DNA from: Hyphomonadaceae bacterium
GTDB taxonomy: Bacteria; Pseudomonadota; Alphaproteobacteria; Caulobacterales; Aquidulcibacteraceae
DNA length: 6,832 nucleotides
Assembly: GCA_003526465.1 (NCBI GenBank)
Contig: DPWD01000164.1
Coordinates: 1-6,832, forward strand
Reading direction: 5' to 3'
Both the position numbers and the translations under genes were made by a program. Below the pieces are notes generated by a model. The model was not told the origin of the DNA, made no database searches, and saw only the letters and a program-made list of their open reading frames with translations. Shown here in pieces: positions 1 to 6,114 of this stretch (its first letter is position 1; every line of letters begins with the position of its first letter).

Positions 1-324
<324 letters not shown>

Positions 325-359
325 TGTAAGCACCGCGCACAAGCATCGCACTCCGTCAC

Positions 360-378
360 TCCGGGATCACCGCCCGGA
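360..378 (+). other. Small inverted repeat in the glnB-glnA gap
   Basis: TCCGGG (360-365) and CCCGGA (373-378) form a 6-bp perfect stem around a 7-base loop. No T-tract follows directly; the next T-run (TTTT, from 393) is 15 bases downstream. It could weakly attenuate glnB-to-glnA transcription or be chance in GC-rich DNA. No convincing sigma-70 or sigma-54 promoter was seen in the gap. Confidence 0.3.
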
Positions 379-417
379 ATGGCGGAATTGGGTTTTGTAA
401 AAGCAACCGTGAGAACC

Positions 418-423
418 AGGAGA
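418..423 (+). promoter_or_regulatory. Ribosome binding site of glnA
   Basis: AGGAGA lies 7 bases before the ATG at 431. It is a near-consensus Shine-Dalgarno and supports that start. Confidence 0.8.
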
Positions 424-430
424 AACGCCG

Positions 431-1834
431 ATGTCAGATGAAGTGATGAAGCTCATCAAGGACAAGGAAGTACAATACGTCGATTTCCGCTTCACCGACC
501 TGCGCGGCAAGATGCAGCACGTCACCTTCGACGTCAGCATGATTGAGGCTGACACCTTTACTGAAGGGCAGATGTTCGACGGCTCTTCCATCAATGGTTG
601 GAAGGCTATCAACGAGAGCGACATGGTGATGCGCCCCGATCCCATGGGCGCGCACATCGATCCGTTCTACCAGCAAACAACACTGGCGCTGTTCTGCGAC
701 ATTCTCGAGCCCGGCACGATGCAGCCCTATTCGCGCTGCCCGCGCTCGATTGCCAAGAAGGCCGAGGCCTACGTAAAATCCTCCGGCGCCGGCGACACCG
801 CCTATTTCGGCCCCGAGGCCGAGTTCTTCGTGTTCGACGACGTGCGCTGGTCCACAGATCCGCACAACACCGGCTATTCGTTCGATTCGACCGAACTGCC
901 GTTCAACACCAACAAGCAATATGAAGGCGGCAATTCCGGCTTCCGGCCCGGCCCCAAGGGCGGCTACTTCCCAGTGCCGCCGATTGACTCACTGCAGGAC
1001 ATGCGCGGGGAAATGCTGCAAGTGATGGGCGATCTCGGCCTCAAACCCGAGAAGCACCACCACGAAGTCGCCCCCGCCCAGCACGAACTTGGCCTCAAGT
1101 TCGACACCTTGACGCGCATGGCCGACAACATGAATTTGTACAAATACATCATCCACCAGGTCGCCGCGTCCTACGGCAAGTCGGCAACCTTCATGCCCAA
1201 GCCTTATTTCAAGGACAACGGCTCGGGCATGCACGTGCACCAATCGATCTGGAAGAAAGGCGCCAATCTGTTCGCCGGCGACCGCTACGCCGATCTCTCG
1301 GAAACCTGCCTCTTTTACATCGGCGGCATCATCAAGCACGCAAAGGCGATCAACGCGTTCTCGAACTCGACCACCAATTCCTACAAGCGTCTGGTGCCGG
1401 GCTACGAAGCGCCCGTGCTGCTGGCCTATTCCGCGCGCAATCGCTCGGCCTCCTGCCGCATTCCGTACGGCACCGGCTCGAAGGCCAAGCGCGTGGAAGT
1501 GCGCTTCCCCGATCCTGCGGGCAACATGTACCTGACGCTCGTGGCGCTGCTCATGGCCGGTCTCGACGGCATCGAGAAGAAGATCCACCCCGGCGAACCG
1601 CTCGACAAGAACCTTTACGATCTGCCGCCGGAAGAGCTGAAGGATGTGCCGACCGTGTGCGGTTCGTTGCGCGAAGCGTTGACTTCGCTCGATCGCGACC
1701 GCGATTTCCTGATGAAGGGCGGGGTGATGAGCGACGACCTGATCGACGCTTACATCGATCTCAAGAAGGAAGAACTCGACCGCTTCGAAACCCACCCCCA
1801 CCCGGTGGAGTTCGACATGTACTACAAGGCGTGA
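431..1834 (+). CDS. glnA: Glutamine synthetase, type I (GSI-beta)
   Basis: Cytoplasmic dodecameric enzyme that makes glutamine from glutamate, ammonia and ATP; first step of the GS-GOGAT route. The 467 residues match the usual GSI length. Visible landmarks are FDGSS at residues 49-53 (Asp50, ammonium-site aspartate), FGPEAEF at 126-132 (metal ligands Glu129 and Glu131), [10 protein letters not shown] from 263 (His270, ATP/metal site), [10 protein letters not shown] from 319, and the [12 protein letters not shown] arginine motif near 335-346. NLYDLPPEE carries Tyr396, equivalent to the tyrosine adenylylated by GlnE in enteric GSI-beta, so the protein should be under PII/GlnE control. The start is set by AGGAGA 7 bases upstream. 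It follows glnB on the same strand. A REPIN-like palindrome begins 7 bases after the stop codon. All key residues are present and no frameshift was seen. Confidence 0.98.
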   Translation: MSDEVMKLIKDKEVQYVDFRFTDLRGKMQHVTFDVSMIEADTFTEGQMFDGSSINGWKAINESDMVMRPDPMGAHIDPFYQQTTLALFCDILEPGTMQPYSRCPRSIAKKAEAYVKSSGAGDTAYFGPEAEFFVFDDVRWSTDPHNTGYSFDSTELPFNTNKQYEGGNSGFRPGPKGGYFPVPPIDSLQDMRGEMLQVMGDLGLKPEKHHHEVAPAQHELGLKFDTLTRMADNMNLYKYIIHQVAASYGKSATFMPKPYFKDNGSGMHVHQSIWKKGANLFAGDRYADLSETCLFYIGGIIKHAKAINAFSNSTTNSYKRLVPGYEAPVLLAYSARNRSASCRIPYGTGSKAKRVEVRFPDPAGNMYLTLVALLMAGLDGIEKKIHPGEPLDKNLYDLPPEELKDVPTVCGSLREALTSLDRDRDFLMKGGVMSDDLIDAYIDLKKEELDRFETHPHPVEFDMYYKA

Positions 1835-1840
1835 GCCGGT

Positions 1841-1917
1841 TATGTACCGCCGGCGTCCCCGCCGGCATTTTCGCTCAACTGGAAAACGAAGTGCCGGCGA
1901 GACGCCGGCGGTCCATA
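1841..1917. repeat. REPIN/BIME-like element: two inverted REP-type hairpins
   Basis: Arms 1841-1857 and 1901-1917 are inverted copies matching at 16 of 17 positions (core ACCGCCGGCGTC / GACGCCGGCGGT). Inside them GCCGGCA (1861-1867) pairs with TGCCGGC (1892-1898). Each half also folds alone: GCCGGCG (1849-1855) with CGCCGGC (1860-1866) around TCCC, and GCCGGCG (1893-1899) with CGCCGGC (1903-1909) around AGA. Two small facing hairpins that can also join into one long hairpin are the defining architecture of REPINs, which are non-autonomous elements mobilised by RAYT transposases in the families where this is known. It starts 7 bases after glnA, a typical extragenic position. It may also protect the 3' end of the glnA mRNA. 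Membership in a genome-wide family is inferred. Confidence 0.75.
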
Positions 1918-1946
1918 GGGGTCGGGGGAGCAATTCCCGGCCCCTA
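1916..1946 (+). other. GC-rich hairpin downstream of glnA
   Basis: TAGGGGTCGGG (1916-1926) pairs with CCCGGCCCCTA (1936-1946) over 11 positions, one a G-T wobble, around a 9-base loop. There is no T-tract after it, so it is not a classical intrinsic terminator. It may contribute to glnA transcript ending or stability. It shares two bases with the adjoining palindromic repeat. Confidence 0.5.
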
Positions 1947-1960
1947 CTGCGCGGTTTGAA

Positions 1961-1984
1961 GCGCGTGCGCTGTCAGGCACGCGC
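1961..1984. other. Perfect 8-bp inverted repeat
   Basis: GCGCGTGC (1961-1968) and GCACGCGC (1977-1984) flank an 8-base spacer. It could be a regulator dyad or an RNA hairpin. No promoter elements were found next to it, so the role is open. Confidence 0.4.
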
Positions 1985-2159
1985 CCTGCAGATTTGCGCG
2001 ACTACCGCAATTGGCTTGCTAGGCTTGGGCATGGGAATCCCAAAACGACCATAGGGCGCATTGTGGCACGCGCTTTTGTCGACGAGGGGGCGTCTGCGCG
2101 TGACGAACGACGCGCAATGGGTCTTGCAGGCAAGGACGCCGCCAGGAGAGTCGTGCCCC

Positions 2160-2165
2160 AGGAGG
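2160..2165 (+). promoter_or_regulatory. Ribosome binding site that fixes the start at 2174
   Basis: AGGAGG is a perfect Shine-Dalgarno 8 bases before ATG 2174. It picks this start over the longer open frame from 1994, in agreement with the signal peptide that begins exactly at 2174. Confidence 0.85.
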
Positions 2166-2173
2166 AACATTGC

Positions 2174-2665
2174 ATGAAGTTGCTTTCCGCCGTTTGCCTT
2201 GCCCTGGCCGTATGGGCCACTCCCGCGCACGCCCAGCAGACCGCACCCCAATCCCTTGATTTCCTCGCTGGCAATTGGACTTTGCACGACGCGAGCGGCG
2301 CTGAAATCGGGCGCAGCCGGATGGAGGTCCAGTCACCGGGCGCCATGTTGTTTGAGCAAAGAACAGTTGGCGAAGGCGCGGCGCAACCAATCTGGTTTGA
2401 GAATTCTGAAAAGGATAGCGGCTGGGTTCAGCTCTTTATCGGCGCGGGTGGCCAAGTGCGCGAATTCGCTGCCCAGTCCGCGCCGGGCGCCTGGCCGATT
2501 GTCATGGGCGGCGACGTCACACTTCGCGACGGAACCCTGGTCAAGTTTCGCCTGACCATGGCGCGCGCGTCCGATGACGAAACGCGCCGTGTGTTGGAGG
2601 TGTCCCGCGATCAGGGTGCGACTTGGACAGGCGTTTTTGACTACACCTACAGGCGCGCACGCTGA
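2174..2665 (+). CDS. Secreted protein of unknown function, DUF1579-like fold suspected
   Basis: A 163-residue protein with a clear Sec signal peptide: MKLL, a hydrophobic stretch over residues 4-16, and a likely signal peptidase I site after PAHA (residue 20). The mature part of about 143 residues begins QQTAPQSLDFLAGNW. The LDFLAGNW opening (28-35), followed by short alternating strands and many Gly/Trp, resembles small periplasmic beta-barrel or lipocalin-like proteins of the DUF1579 kind; that resemblance is from memory. It has no lipobox and no catalytic motif, and its only Cys (residue 8) is in the signal peptide. The protein is expected in the periplasm. The lytic transglycosylase gene starts 41 bases later on the same strand, so co-transcription is plausible. 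No function is assigned. Confidence 0.85.
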   Translation: MKLLSAVCLALAVWATPAHAQQTAPQSLDFLAGNWTLHDASGAEIGRSRMEVQSPGAMLFEQRTVGEGAAQPIWFENSEKDSGWVQLFIGAGGQVREFAAQSAPGAWPIVMGGDVTLRDGTLVKFRLTMARASDDETRRVLEVSRDQGATWTGVFDYTYRRAR

Positions 2666-2706
2666 GGCTCGTTGAGCTGTCCCGCAAAGCAGCCTAAAGC
2701 GCGCCA

Positions 2707-3306
2707 ATGCGTCGCCGCACTCTCCTCCTTGCCGCCGCCGCTTCGCTCTCGGCCTGCGTCACCCATGAGCGCCCGAATGAGCCCGGCGACGCTTGCTCCA
2801 TGTTTGAAAACCAGGACGGCTGGTGGCGCGCGGTGAGGCGGGCCGAGCGCCGTTGGGGCGCGCCCCCGGCGCTGCAACTGGCGATCATCCGCCAGGAGAG
2901 CGGCTTCGACCACAACGCGCGTCCGCCGCGGGGGCGGTTCCTGTTCTTCTTCCCCGGCCGCCGCGCTTCCTCCGCGCATGGCTACGCGCAAGCATTGAAC
3001 GAAACCTGGGAACAATACGAACGCGCGCGCGGCGATGATGGGCTCGACCGCAACGAGTTCAGCGACGCCACCGATTTCGTCGCATGGTACTGCGCGGGCA
3101 ACCGCCGTGAACTGGGCATCGAGTTCCGGGACGCACGCAGCCATTATTACGCCTATCACGAAGGCCGGGGCGGCTACCGGCGCGGCAGCTATCGCGGCAA
3201 TTCAACACTGCAGGCCGCAGCCGGGCGCGTGCAGAACTGGTACGATGTCTATTCCGGCCAGCTTGATCGCTGCGAAGGCCGGCTCAATTCCTGGTGGCCC
3301 TTCTGA
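2707..3306 (+). CDS. Lipoprotein with lytic transglycosylase (SLT-like) domain
   Basis: Probable murein lytic transglycosylase, cleaving the MurNAc-GlcNAc bond with formation of 1,6-anhydroMurNAc at the periplasmic side of a membrane. The 199-residue protein opens MRRRTLLLAAAASLSAC, a lipoprotein signal with lipobox LSAC (Cys17 lipidated). IIRQESGF places the presumed catalytic Glu at residue 64, and the ES pair matches SLT family-1 enzymes. HGYAQALNETW (91-101) stands where the usual GLMQ motif is expected, and YYAYHEGRGGY (147-157) resembles the family's Tyr/Gly-rich motif. Between Glu64 and GYAQ there is an unusual aromatic loop, RFLFFFPGRR (77-86). The Shine-Dalgarno is weak, so the start rests on the lipoprotein signal. 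It lies 41 bases after the secreted-protein gene. Activity is inferred from motifs only. Confidence 0.85.
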   Translation: MRRRTLLLAAAASLSACVTHERPNEPGDACSMFENQDGWWRAVRRAERRWGAPPALQLAIIRQESGFDHNARPPRGRFLFFFPGRRASSAHGYAQALNETWEQYERARGDDGLDRNEFSDATDFVAWYCAGNRRELGIEFRDARSHYYAYHEGRGGYRRGSYRGNSTLQAAAGRVQNWYDVYSGQLDRCEGRLNSWWPF

Positions 3307-3364
3307 GCGCTTCGACGCTTTGGACTTGTCAGCAGTCGCTCGCGGCGCCACCTCTCGCGCTGGT

Positions 3365-3371
3365 AAGGAGG
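3365..3371 (+). promoter_or_regulatory. Ribosome binding site that fixes the start at 3378
   Basis: AAGGAGG stands 6 bases before ATG 3378. It rules out the longer frame from 3294, which would overlap the transglycosylase gene and has no comparable site. Confidence 0.85.
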
Positions 3372-3377
3372 ACCCCG

Positions 3378-3884
3378 ATGGCCAAAGCCAAGAAAGCCGA
3401 AAAGAAGGCCGCCAAAAAGGCGCCTAAGCCGCCCAAGATGCCGACCAAGCGCGCCAAGCTGGGCGCCAACGAATACGCGCCGCTCTCGCCCTATCTCAAG
3501 GTGAAGGGCGCCAAGCAGGCGATCGAGTTCTACAAGAAAGCGTTCAACGCCAAGACCCGCATGGTGATGGAAGCAGAGGACAAGAAGCGGCTGATGCACG
3601 CCGACCTCATCATCAATGGCGGCGAGATCATGCTCTCGGACGAATTCGAGGAATTCGGCGAGCCCGCCACCGTGCCTCCTCCGAGCGTCAAGACCAGCAC
3701 GGTGTCGATCCATCTACAGGTCGACGATGCCGACAAATGGTGGGCGCGCGCCACCGAAGCGGGATGCAAAGTGGTGATGCCGCTGGCCGACCAATTCTGG
3801 GGCGACCGCTTCGGCATGGTGCGCGACCCGTTCGGGCACGTCTGGTCGATCGCTTCGGCGATCAAGAAGAAAAAGAAAAAATGA
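3378..3884 (+). CDS. PhnB-like VOC (glyoxalase/bleomycin-resistance fold) protein with Lys-rich tails
   Basis: A 168-residue cytoplasmic protein with one PhnB-type vicinal oxygen chelate domain, about residues 33-160. Family landmarks are SPYLKVKGAKQAIEFYKKAF (37-56), MHADLIINGGEIMLSDE (73-89), then QFWGDRFGMVRDPFGHVWSIA (residues 139-159). PhnB-like proteins are usually dimeric and most have no proven substrate; His74 and the C-terminal half contribute to the family's metal or ligand pocket, but none can be named here. The first 28 residues are a disordered Ala/Pro/Lys tail (11 Lys and 1 Arg), like those of histone H1-type nucleoid proteins. The chain ends in six consecutive lysines (163-168). 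Such tails are not part of the core domain and suggest nucleic-acid or membrane-surface contact; this is inference. A REP-like repeat starts 5 bases after the stop. Start chosen by the strong AAGGAGG. Confidence 0.88.
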   Translation: MAKAKKAEKKAAKKAPKPPKMPTKRAKLGANEYAPLSPYLKVKGAKQAIEFYKKAFNAKTRMVMEAEDKKRLMHADLIINGGEIMLSDEFEEFGEPATVPPPSVKTSTVSIHLQVDDADKWWARATEAGCKVVMPLADQFWGDRFGMVRDPFGHVWSIASAIKKKKKK

Positions 3885-3888
3885 TTTT

Positions 3889-3914
3889 TGGACCGTCGGC
3901 GTCCTTGCCGGCGG
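3889..3914. repeat. Single REP-type hairpin related to the glnA-downstream element
   Basis: Bases 3889-3912 closely resemble one arm of the 1841-1917 element, sharing TGGACCG, CGGCGTC and GCCGGC in the same order. CCGTCGGC (3893-3900) folds on GCCGGCGG (3907-3914) with one G-T wobble around a 6-base loop. It sits in the 104-base gap between the VOC gene and parE. No inverted partner follows, so it looks like a solitary REP or half of a decayed pair. Confidence 0.6.
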
Positions 3915-3976
3915 GCCGCACCCCTTAACTGCACCGAAACCAGCTTCCTGTTGCCTAGAACGCCTCGACTCCCGTT

Positions 3977-3982
3977 AAGAGG
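3977..3982 (+). promoter_or_regulatory. Ribosome binding site of parE
   Basis: AAGAGG lies 6 bases before ATG 3989. It is a moderate Shine-Dalgarno supporting the long N-terminal version of ParE. Confidence 0.6.
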
Positions 3983-3988
3983 CCCCCC

Positions 3989-6022
3989 ATGAGCAAGGCG
4001 CAGCAGAAGCGGCAGGAGCCAGTGGGCGAGGACGATCTTTGGGACGAGGGCCTGTTCGGCGGCGGGGACGCCCCGCCGGCGGCGGCTGGCGCCTACACCG
4101 CCAAGGATATCGAGGTCCTGGAGGGACTCGAACCGGTTCGGAAACGGCCGGGGATGTATATAGGCGGCGTCGACGAGCGCGCGCTGCACCACCTGTTCGC
4201 CGAAGTGCTCGACAATTCCATGGACGAAGCAGTGGCGGGCTTTGCCGACCGTATCGATGTCGAACTGGAGGCCGACGGCACTTTGCGGGTCACCGACAAT
4301 GGCCGCGGCATGCCGGTCGATCCGCACCCGAAATTTCCTAAAAAATCCGCGCTCGAAATCATCATGACAGTGCTGCACGCGGGCGGGAAATTTTCCGACA
4401 AGGTCTACCACACGTCGGGCGGCCTGCACGGGGTCGGCGTGTCGGTGGTGAACGCGCTTTCCGATCGCGTCGAGGTGGAAGTCGCGCGCGACCGCAAGCT
4501 TTACCGGCAGACGTTTTCGCGCGGTGCGCCGACCAGCAAGCTCGTGGAAGTCGGCCCCGCGCATAACCGCCGCGGCACCACGGTGCGGTTTCACCCCGAT
4601 GCGCAAATCTTCGGCGAGGGCGCGGCGTTCAAGCCGGCGCGGCTGTTCCAGATGGCGCGCTCGAAGGCTTATCTGCAGCGCGGCGTGCAGATCCGCTGGA
4701 AGTGCGATGCGTCGCGGATCAAGGACGACACGCCCGCCGAAGCGGTGCTGCACTTTCCCAATGGCCTCGCGGATTTTCTCGCGGCGTTAGTGAAAGACAA
4801 GCGCGCGATCGTCGCCGAACCCTTCACCGGCCGCAGCGAAAAGAACGGCCCGCACGGGCGCGTCGAATGGGCGGTGACCTGGGTTGGCGACGGCTTCGGC
4901 GAAGCTGACGGATTTTTGCGCTCCTATTGCAACACGATCTACACGCCCGATGGCGGGTTCCACGAGGCAGGCCTGCGCGCGGCGCTCTCCAAGGGCCTGC
5001 GCGCCTACGCGGAGCTGCGCAACAACAAGAAGGCCGCTTTGATCACGCAGGAAGACGTGATGAACACCGGCGCGGCGCTGGTTTCCGTGTTCATCCGCGA
5101 ACCGCAATTCGAGGGCCAGACCAAGGGCCGCCTGGTTTCCACCGAAGCCGCGAAGATCGTCGAACAAGCCGTGCGCGATCCGTTCGACCACTGGCTCGCG
5201 GCCAACACGGGCGAAGCGCAGCGTCTGCTGGATTGGACCATCACCCAGGCCGAGGATCGCCTGCGCCGGCGCAAGGAAAAAGAAGTCTCGCGCCAGAGCG
5301 CGACGCGGAAACTGCGCCTCCCCGGCAAGCTCGCCGATTGCGCGCGCGGTGACGCCAAGGACACCGAGATTTTTCTGGTCGAAGGCGACAGCGCCGGCGG
5401 TTCGGCAAAGCAAGCGCGCAATCGCGAGACGCAGGCGATTTTGCCGCTGCGGGGAAAAATTCTGAACGTGGCCTCGGCCGGCGGGGAGAAGACTTCCAAC
5501 AACGTCGAACTCAACGATCTCGCGCTGGCGCTCGGCGTGCAATCGGGCGCGAAATTCAAGTGCGACGATCTGCGCTACGAGCGCGTGATCATCATGACCG
5601 ACGCCGATGTCGACGGCGCCCACATCGCCTCGCTGCTGATCACCTATTTCCACAAACAGATGCCGCAACTGATCAAGGCGGGGCGCTTGTTCCTAGCGAT
5701 GCCGCCGCTGTACCGCGTCACCGCCGGCAAGGAGAGCGTCTACGCAAGAGACGACGCGCACAAAGAAGCGCTGCTCGCGGGCCAGTTCAAGGGCAAGAAA
5801 GTGGACATCGCCCGCTTCAAAGGCCTCGGCGAAATGATGCCGGCGGACTTGAAAGACACGACGATGAATCCCGCGACGCGCACCTTGGCGCGCGTAGTGC
5901 TGAGCGACGAAGGAGCTCCGGATTTCGAAGTATTGATCGAAACGCTGATGGGGAAGAAGGCGGAGCTAAGGTTCAACTATATTCAAGCGAACGCGAAGTT
6001 CGTCGAGGATGTGGATGTTTAG
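3989..6022 (+). CDS. parE: DNA topoisomerase IV subunit B
   Basis: ATPase subunit of the ParC2ParE2 enzyme that unlinks daughter chromosomes. 677 residues. A poorly conserved acidic/Gly-Ala leader (1-35) precedes the GHKL ATPase domain: EVLDNSMDEA (72-81, Glu72 general base, Asn76 Mg ligand), DNGRGMP (103-109) and GGLHGVG (143-149, ATP lid). The transducer domain includes the QTKGRL segment with its ATP-contacting lysine. The TOPRIM domain shows EGDSAGGSA from Glu465 and DADVDG with Asp538, Asp540 and Asp542, the Mg-binding acidic residues. The C-terminal signature RFKGLGEM...MNPATRTL ends in FVEDVDV. GyrB is the main alternative. The length without the GyrB-type insertion, the QARNRETQAILPLRGKILNV wording and the DAHKEALL segment favour ParE. 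parC is not in the window, as expected when the two genes are separate. It converges on the zinc-ribbon gene; no clear terminator follows. Confidence 0.95.
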   Translation: MSKAQQKRQEPVGEDDLWDEGLFGGGDAPPAAAGAYTAKDIEVLEGLEPVRKRPGMYIGGVDERALHHLFAEVLDNSMDEAVAGFADRIDVELEADGTLRVTDNGRGMPVDPHPKFPKKSALEIIMTVLHAGGKFSDKVYHTSGGLHGVGVSVVNALSDRVEVEVARDRKLYRQTFSRGAPTSKLVEVGPAHNRRGTTVRFHPDAQIFGEGAAFKPARLFQMARSKAYLQRGVQIRWKCDASRIKDDTPAEAVLHFPNGLADFLAALVKDKRAIVAEPFTGRSEKNGPHGRVEWAVTWVGDGFGEADGFLRSYCNTIYTPDGGFHEAGLRAALSKGLRAYAELRNNKKAALITQEDVMNTGAALVSVFIREPQFEGQTKGRLVSTEAAKIVEQAVRDPFDHWLAANTGEAQRLLDWTITQAEDRLRRRKEKEVSRQSATRKLRLPGKLADCARGDAKDTEIFLVEGDSAGGSAKQARNRETQAILPLRGKILNVASAGGEKTSNNVELNDLALALGVQSGAKFKCDDLRYERVIIMTDADVDGAHIASLLITYFHKQMPQLIKAGRLFLAMPPLYRVTAGKESVYARDDAHKEALLAGQFKGKKVDIARFKGLGEMMPADLKDTTMNPATRTLARVVLSDEGAPDFEVLIETLMGKKAELRFNYIQANAKFVEDVDV

Positions 6023-6025
6023 GAA

Positions 6026-6104
6026 TCATGACTGACCATCGCAGCCATATTTCGCGCTAGGCCTCACTGATGGATGCGCCGCATTCTTGGCATGCAATGC
6101 GCAT
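6026..6104 (-). pseudogene. Remnant of a duplicated zinc-ribbon gene start
   Basis: Ten bases after the stop of the zinc-ribbon membrane gene, on the same strand, a new ATG (6104) opens MRIACQECGASISEA and then hits TAG (6057-6059). It closely repeats the opening of the upstream gene (MLIACQECGAAVQ) at both protein and DNA level. Past the stop and one further base, the shifted frame reads AKYGCDGQS and ends at TGA (6026-6028), which could be the frameshifted continuation of the ribbon. Only the first Cys pair is intact, so no complete metal site can form. The remnant stops within a few bases of the parE 3' end. A 15-residue expressed peptide is possible but less likely than a decayed duplicate. 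Confidence 0.55.
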
Positions 6105-6114
6105 CTGCCATCTC

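Larger units (their letters stand above)
1835..2173. other. 339-base intergenic region rich in inverted repeats
   Basis: This gap separates glnA from the next credible gene start. Its first 150 bases hold a paired palindromic repeat (1841-1917), a strong GC hairpin (1916-1946) and a perfect 8-bp inverted repeat (1961-1984). The remaining 189 bases show no RNA gene or convincing promoter. An open frame from ATG 1994 runs into the next gene, but its first 60 codons look non-coding (Arg/Ala-rich, no signal peptide), so it is not taken as gene sequence. Confidence 0.7.

Noticed and set aside
380..396. Sigma-54 promoter before glnA, suggested by TGGC at 380-383
   Set aside because: The required GC of the -12 element (TTGC) is absent at the right spacing; the sequence reads GGGTT there.
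989..1933. Long minus-strand open frame over glnA (314 residues)
   Set aside because: It is a mirror of glnA codon bias, rich in Arg/Val/His, with no recognisable motif.
1994..2173. Longer start for the secreted protein, adding 60 residues
   Set aside because: The extension is Arg/Ala-rich with no family signal. A perfect AGGAGG and a complete Sec signal peptide both begin at 2174.
3294..3377. Longer start for the VOC protein overlapping the transglycosylase gene
   Set aside because: AAGGAGG sits 6 bases before ATG 3378, and the extra 28 residues do not resemble the family.
3876..3914. Rho-independent terminator on the minus strand (hairpin followed by T-run)
   Set aside because: There is no minus-strand gene ending here. 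The A-run is coding for the poly-lysine tail, and the hairpin is better explained as a REP-type repeat.
3530..4753. Long minus-strand open frame over the VOC gene and parE (407 residues)
   Set aside because: It crosses two well-supported plus-strand genes and a repeat and shows no domain signature.
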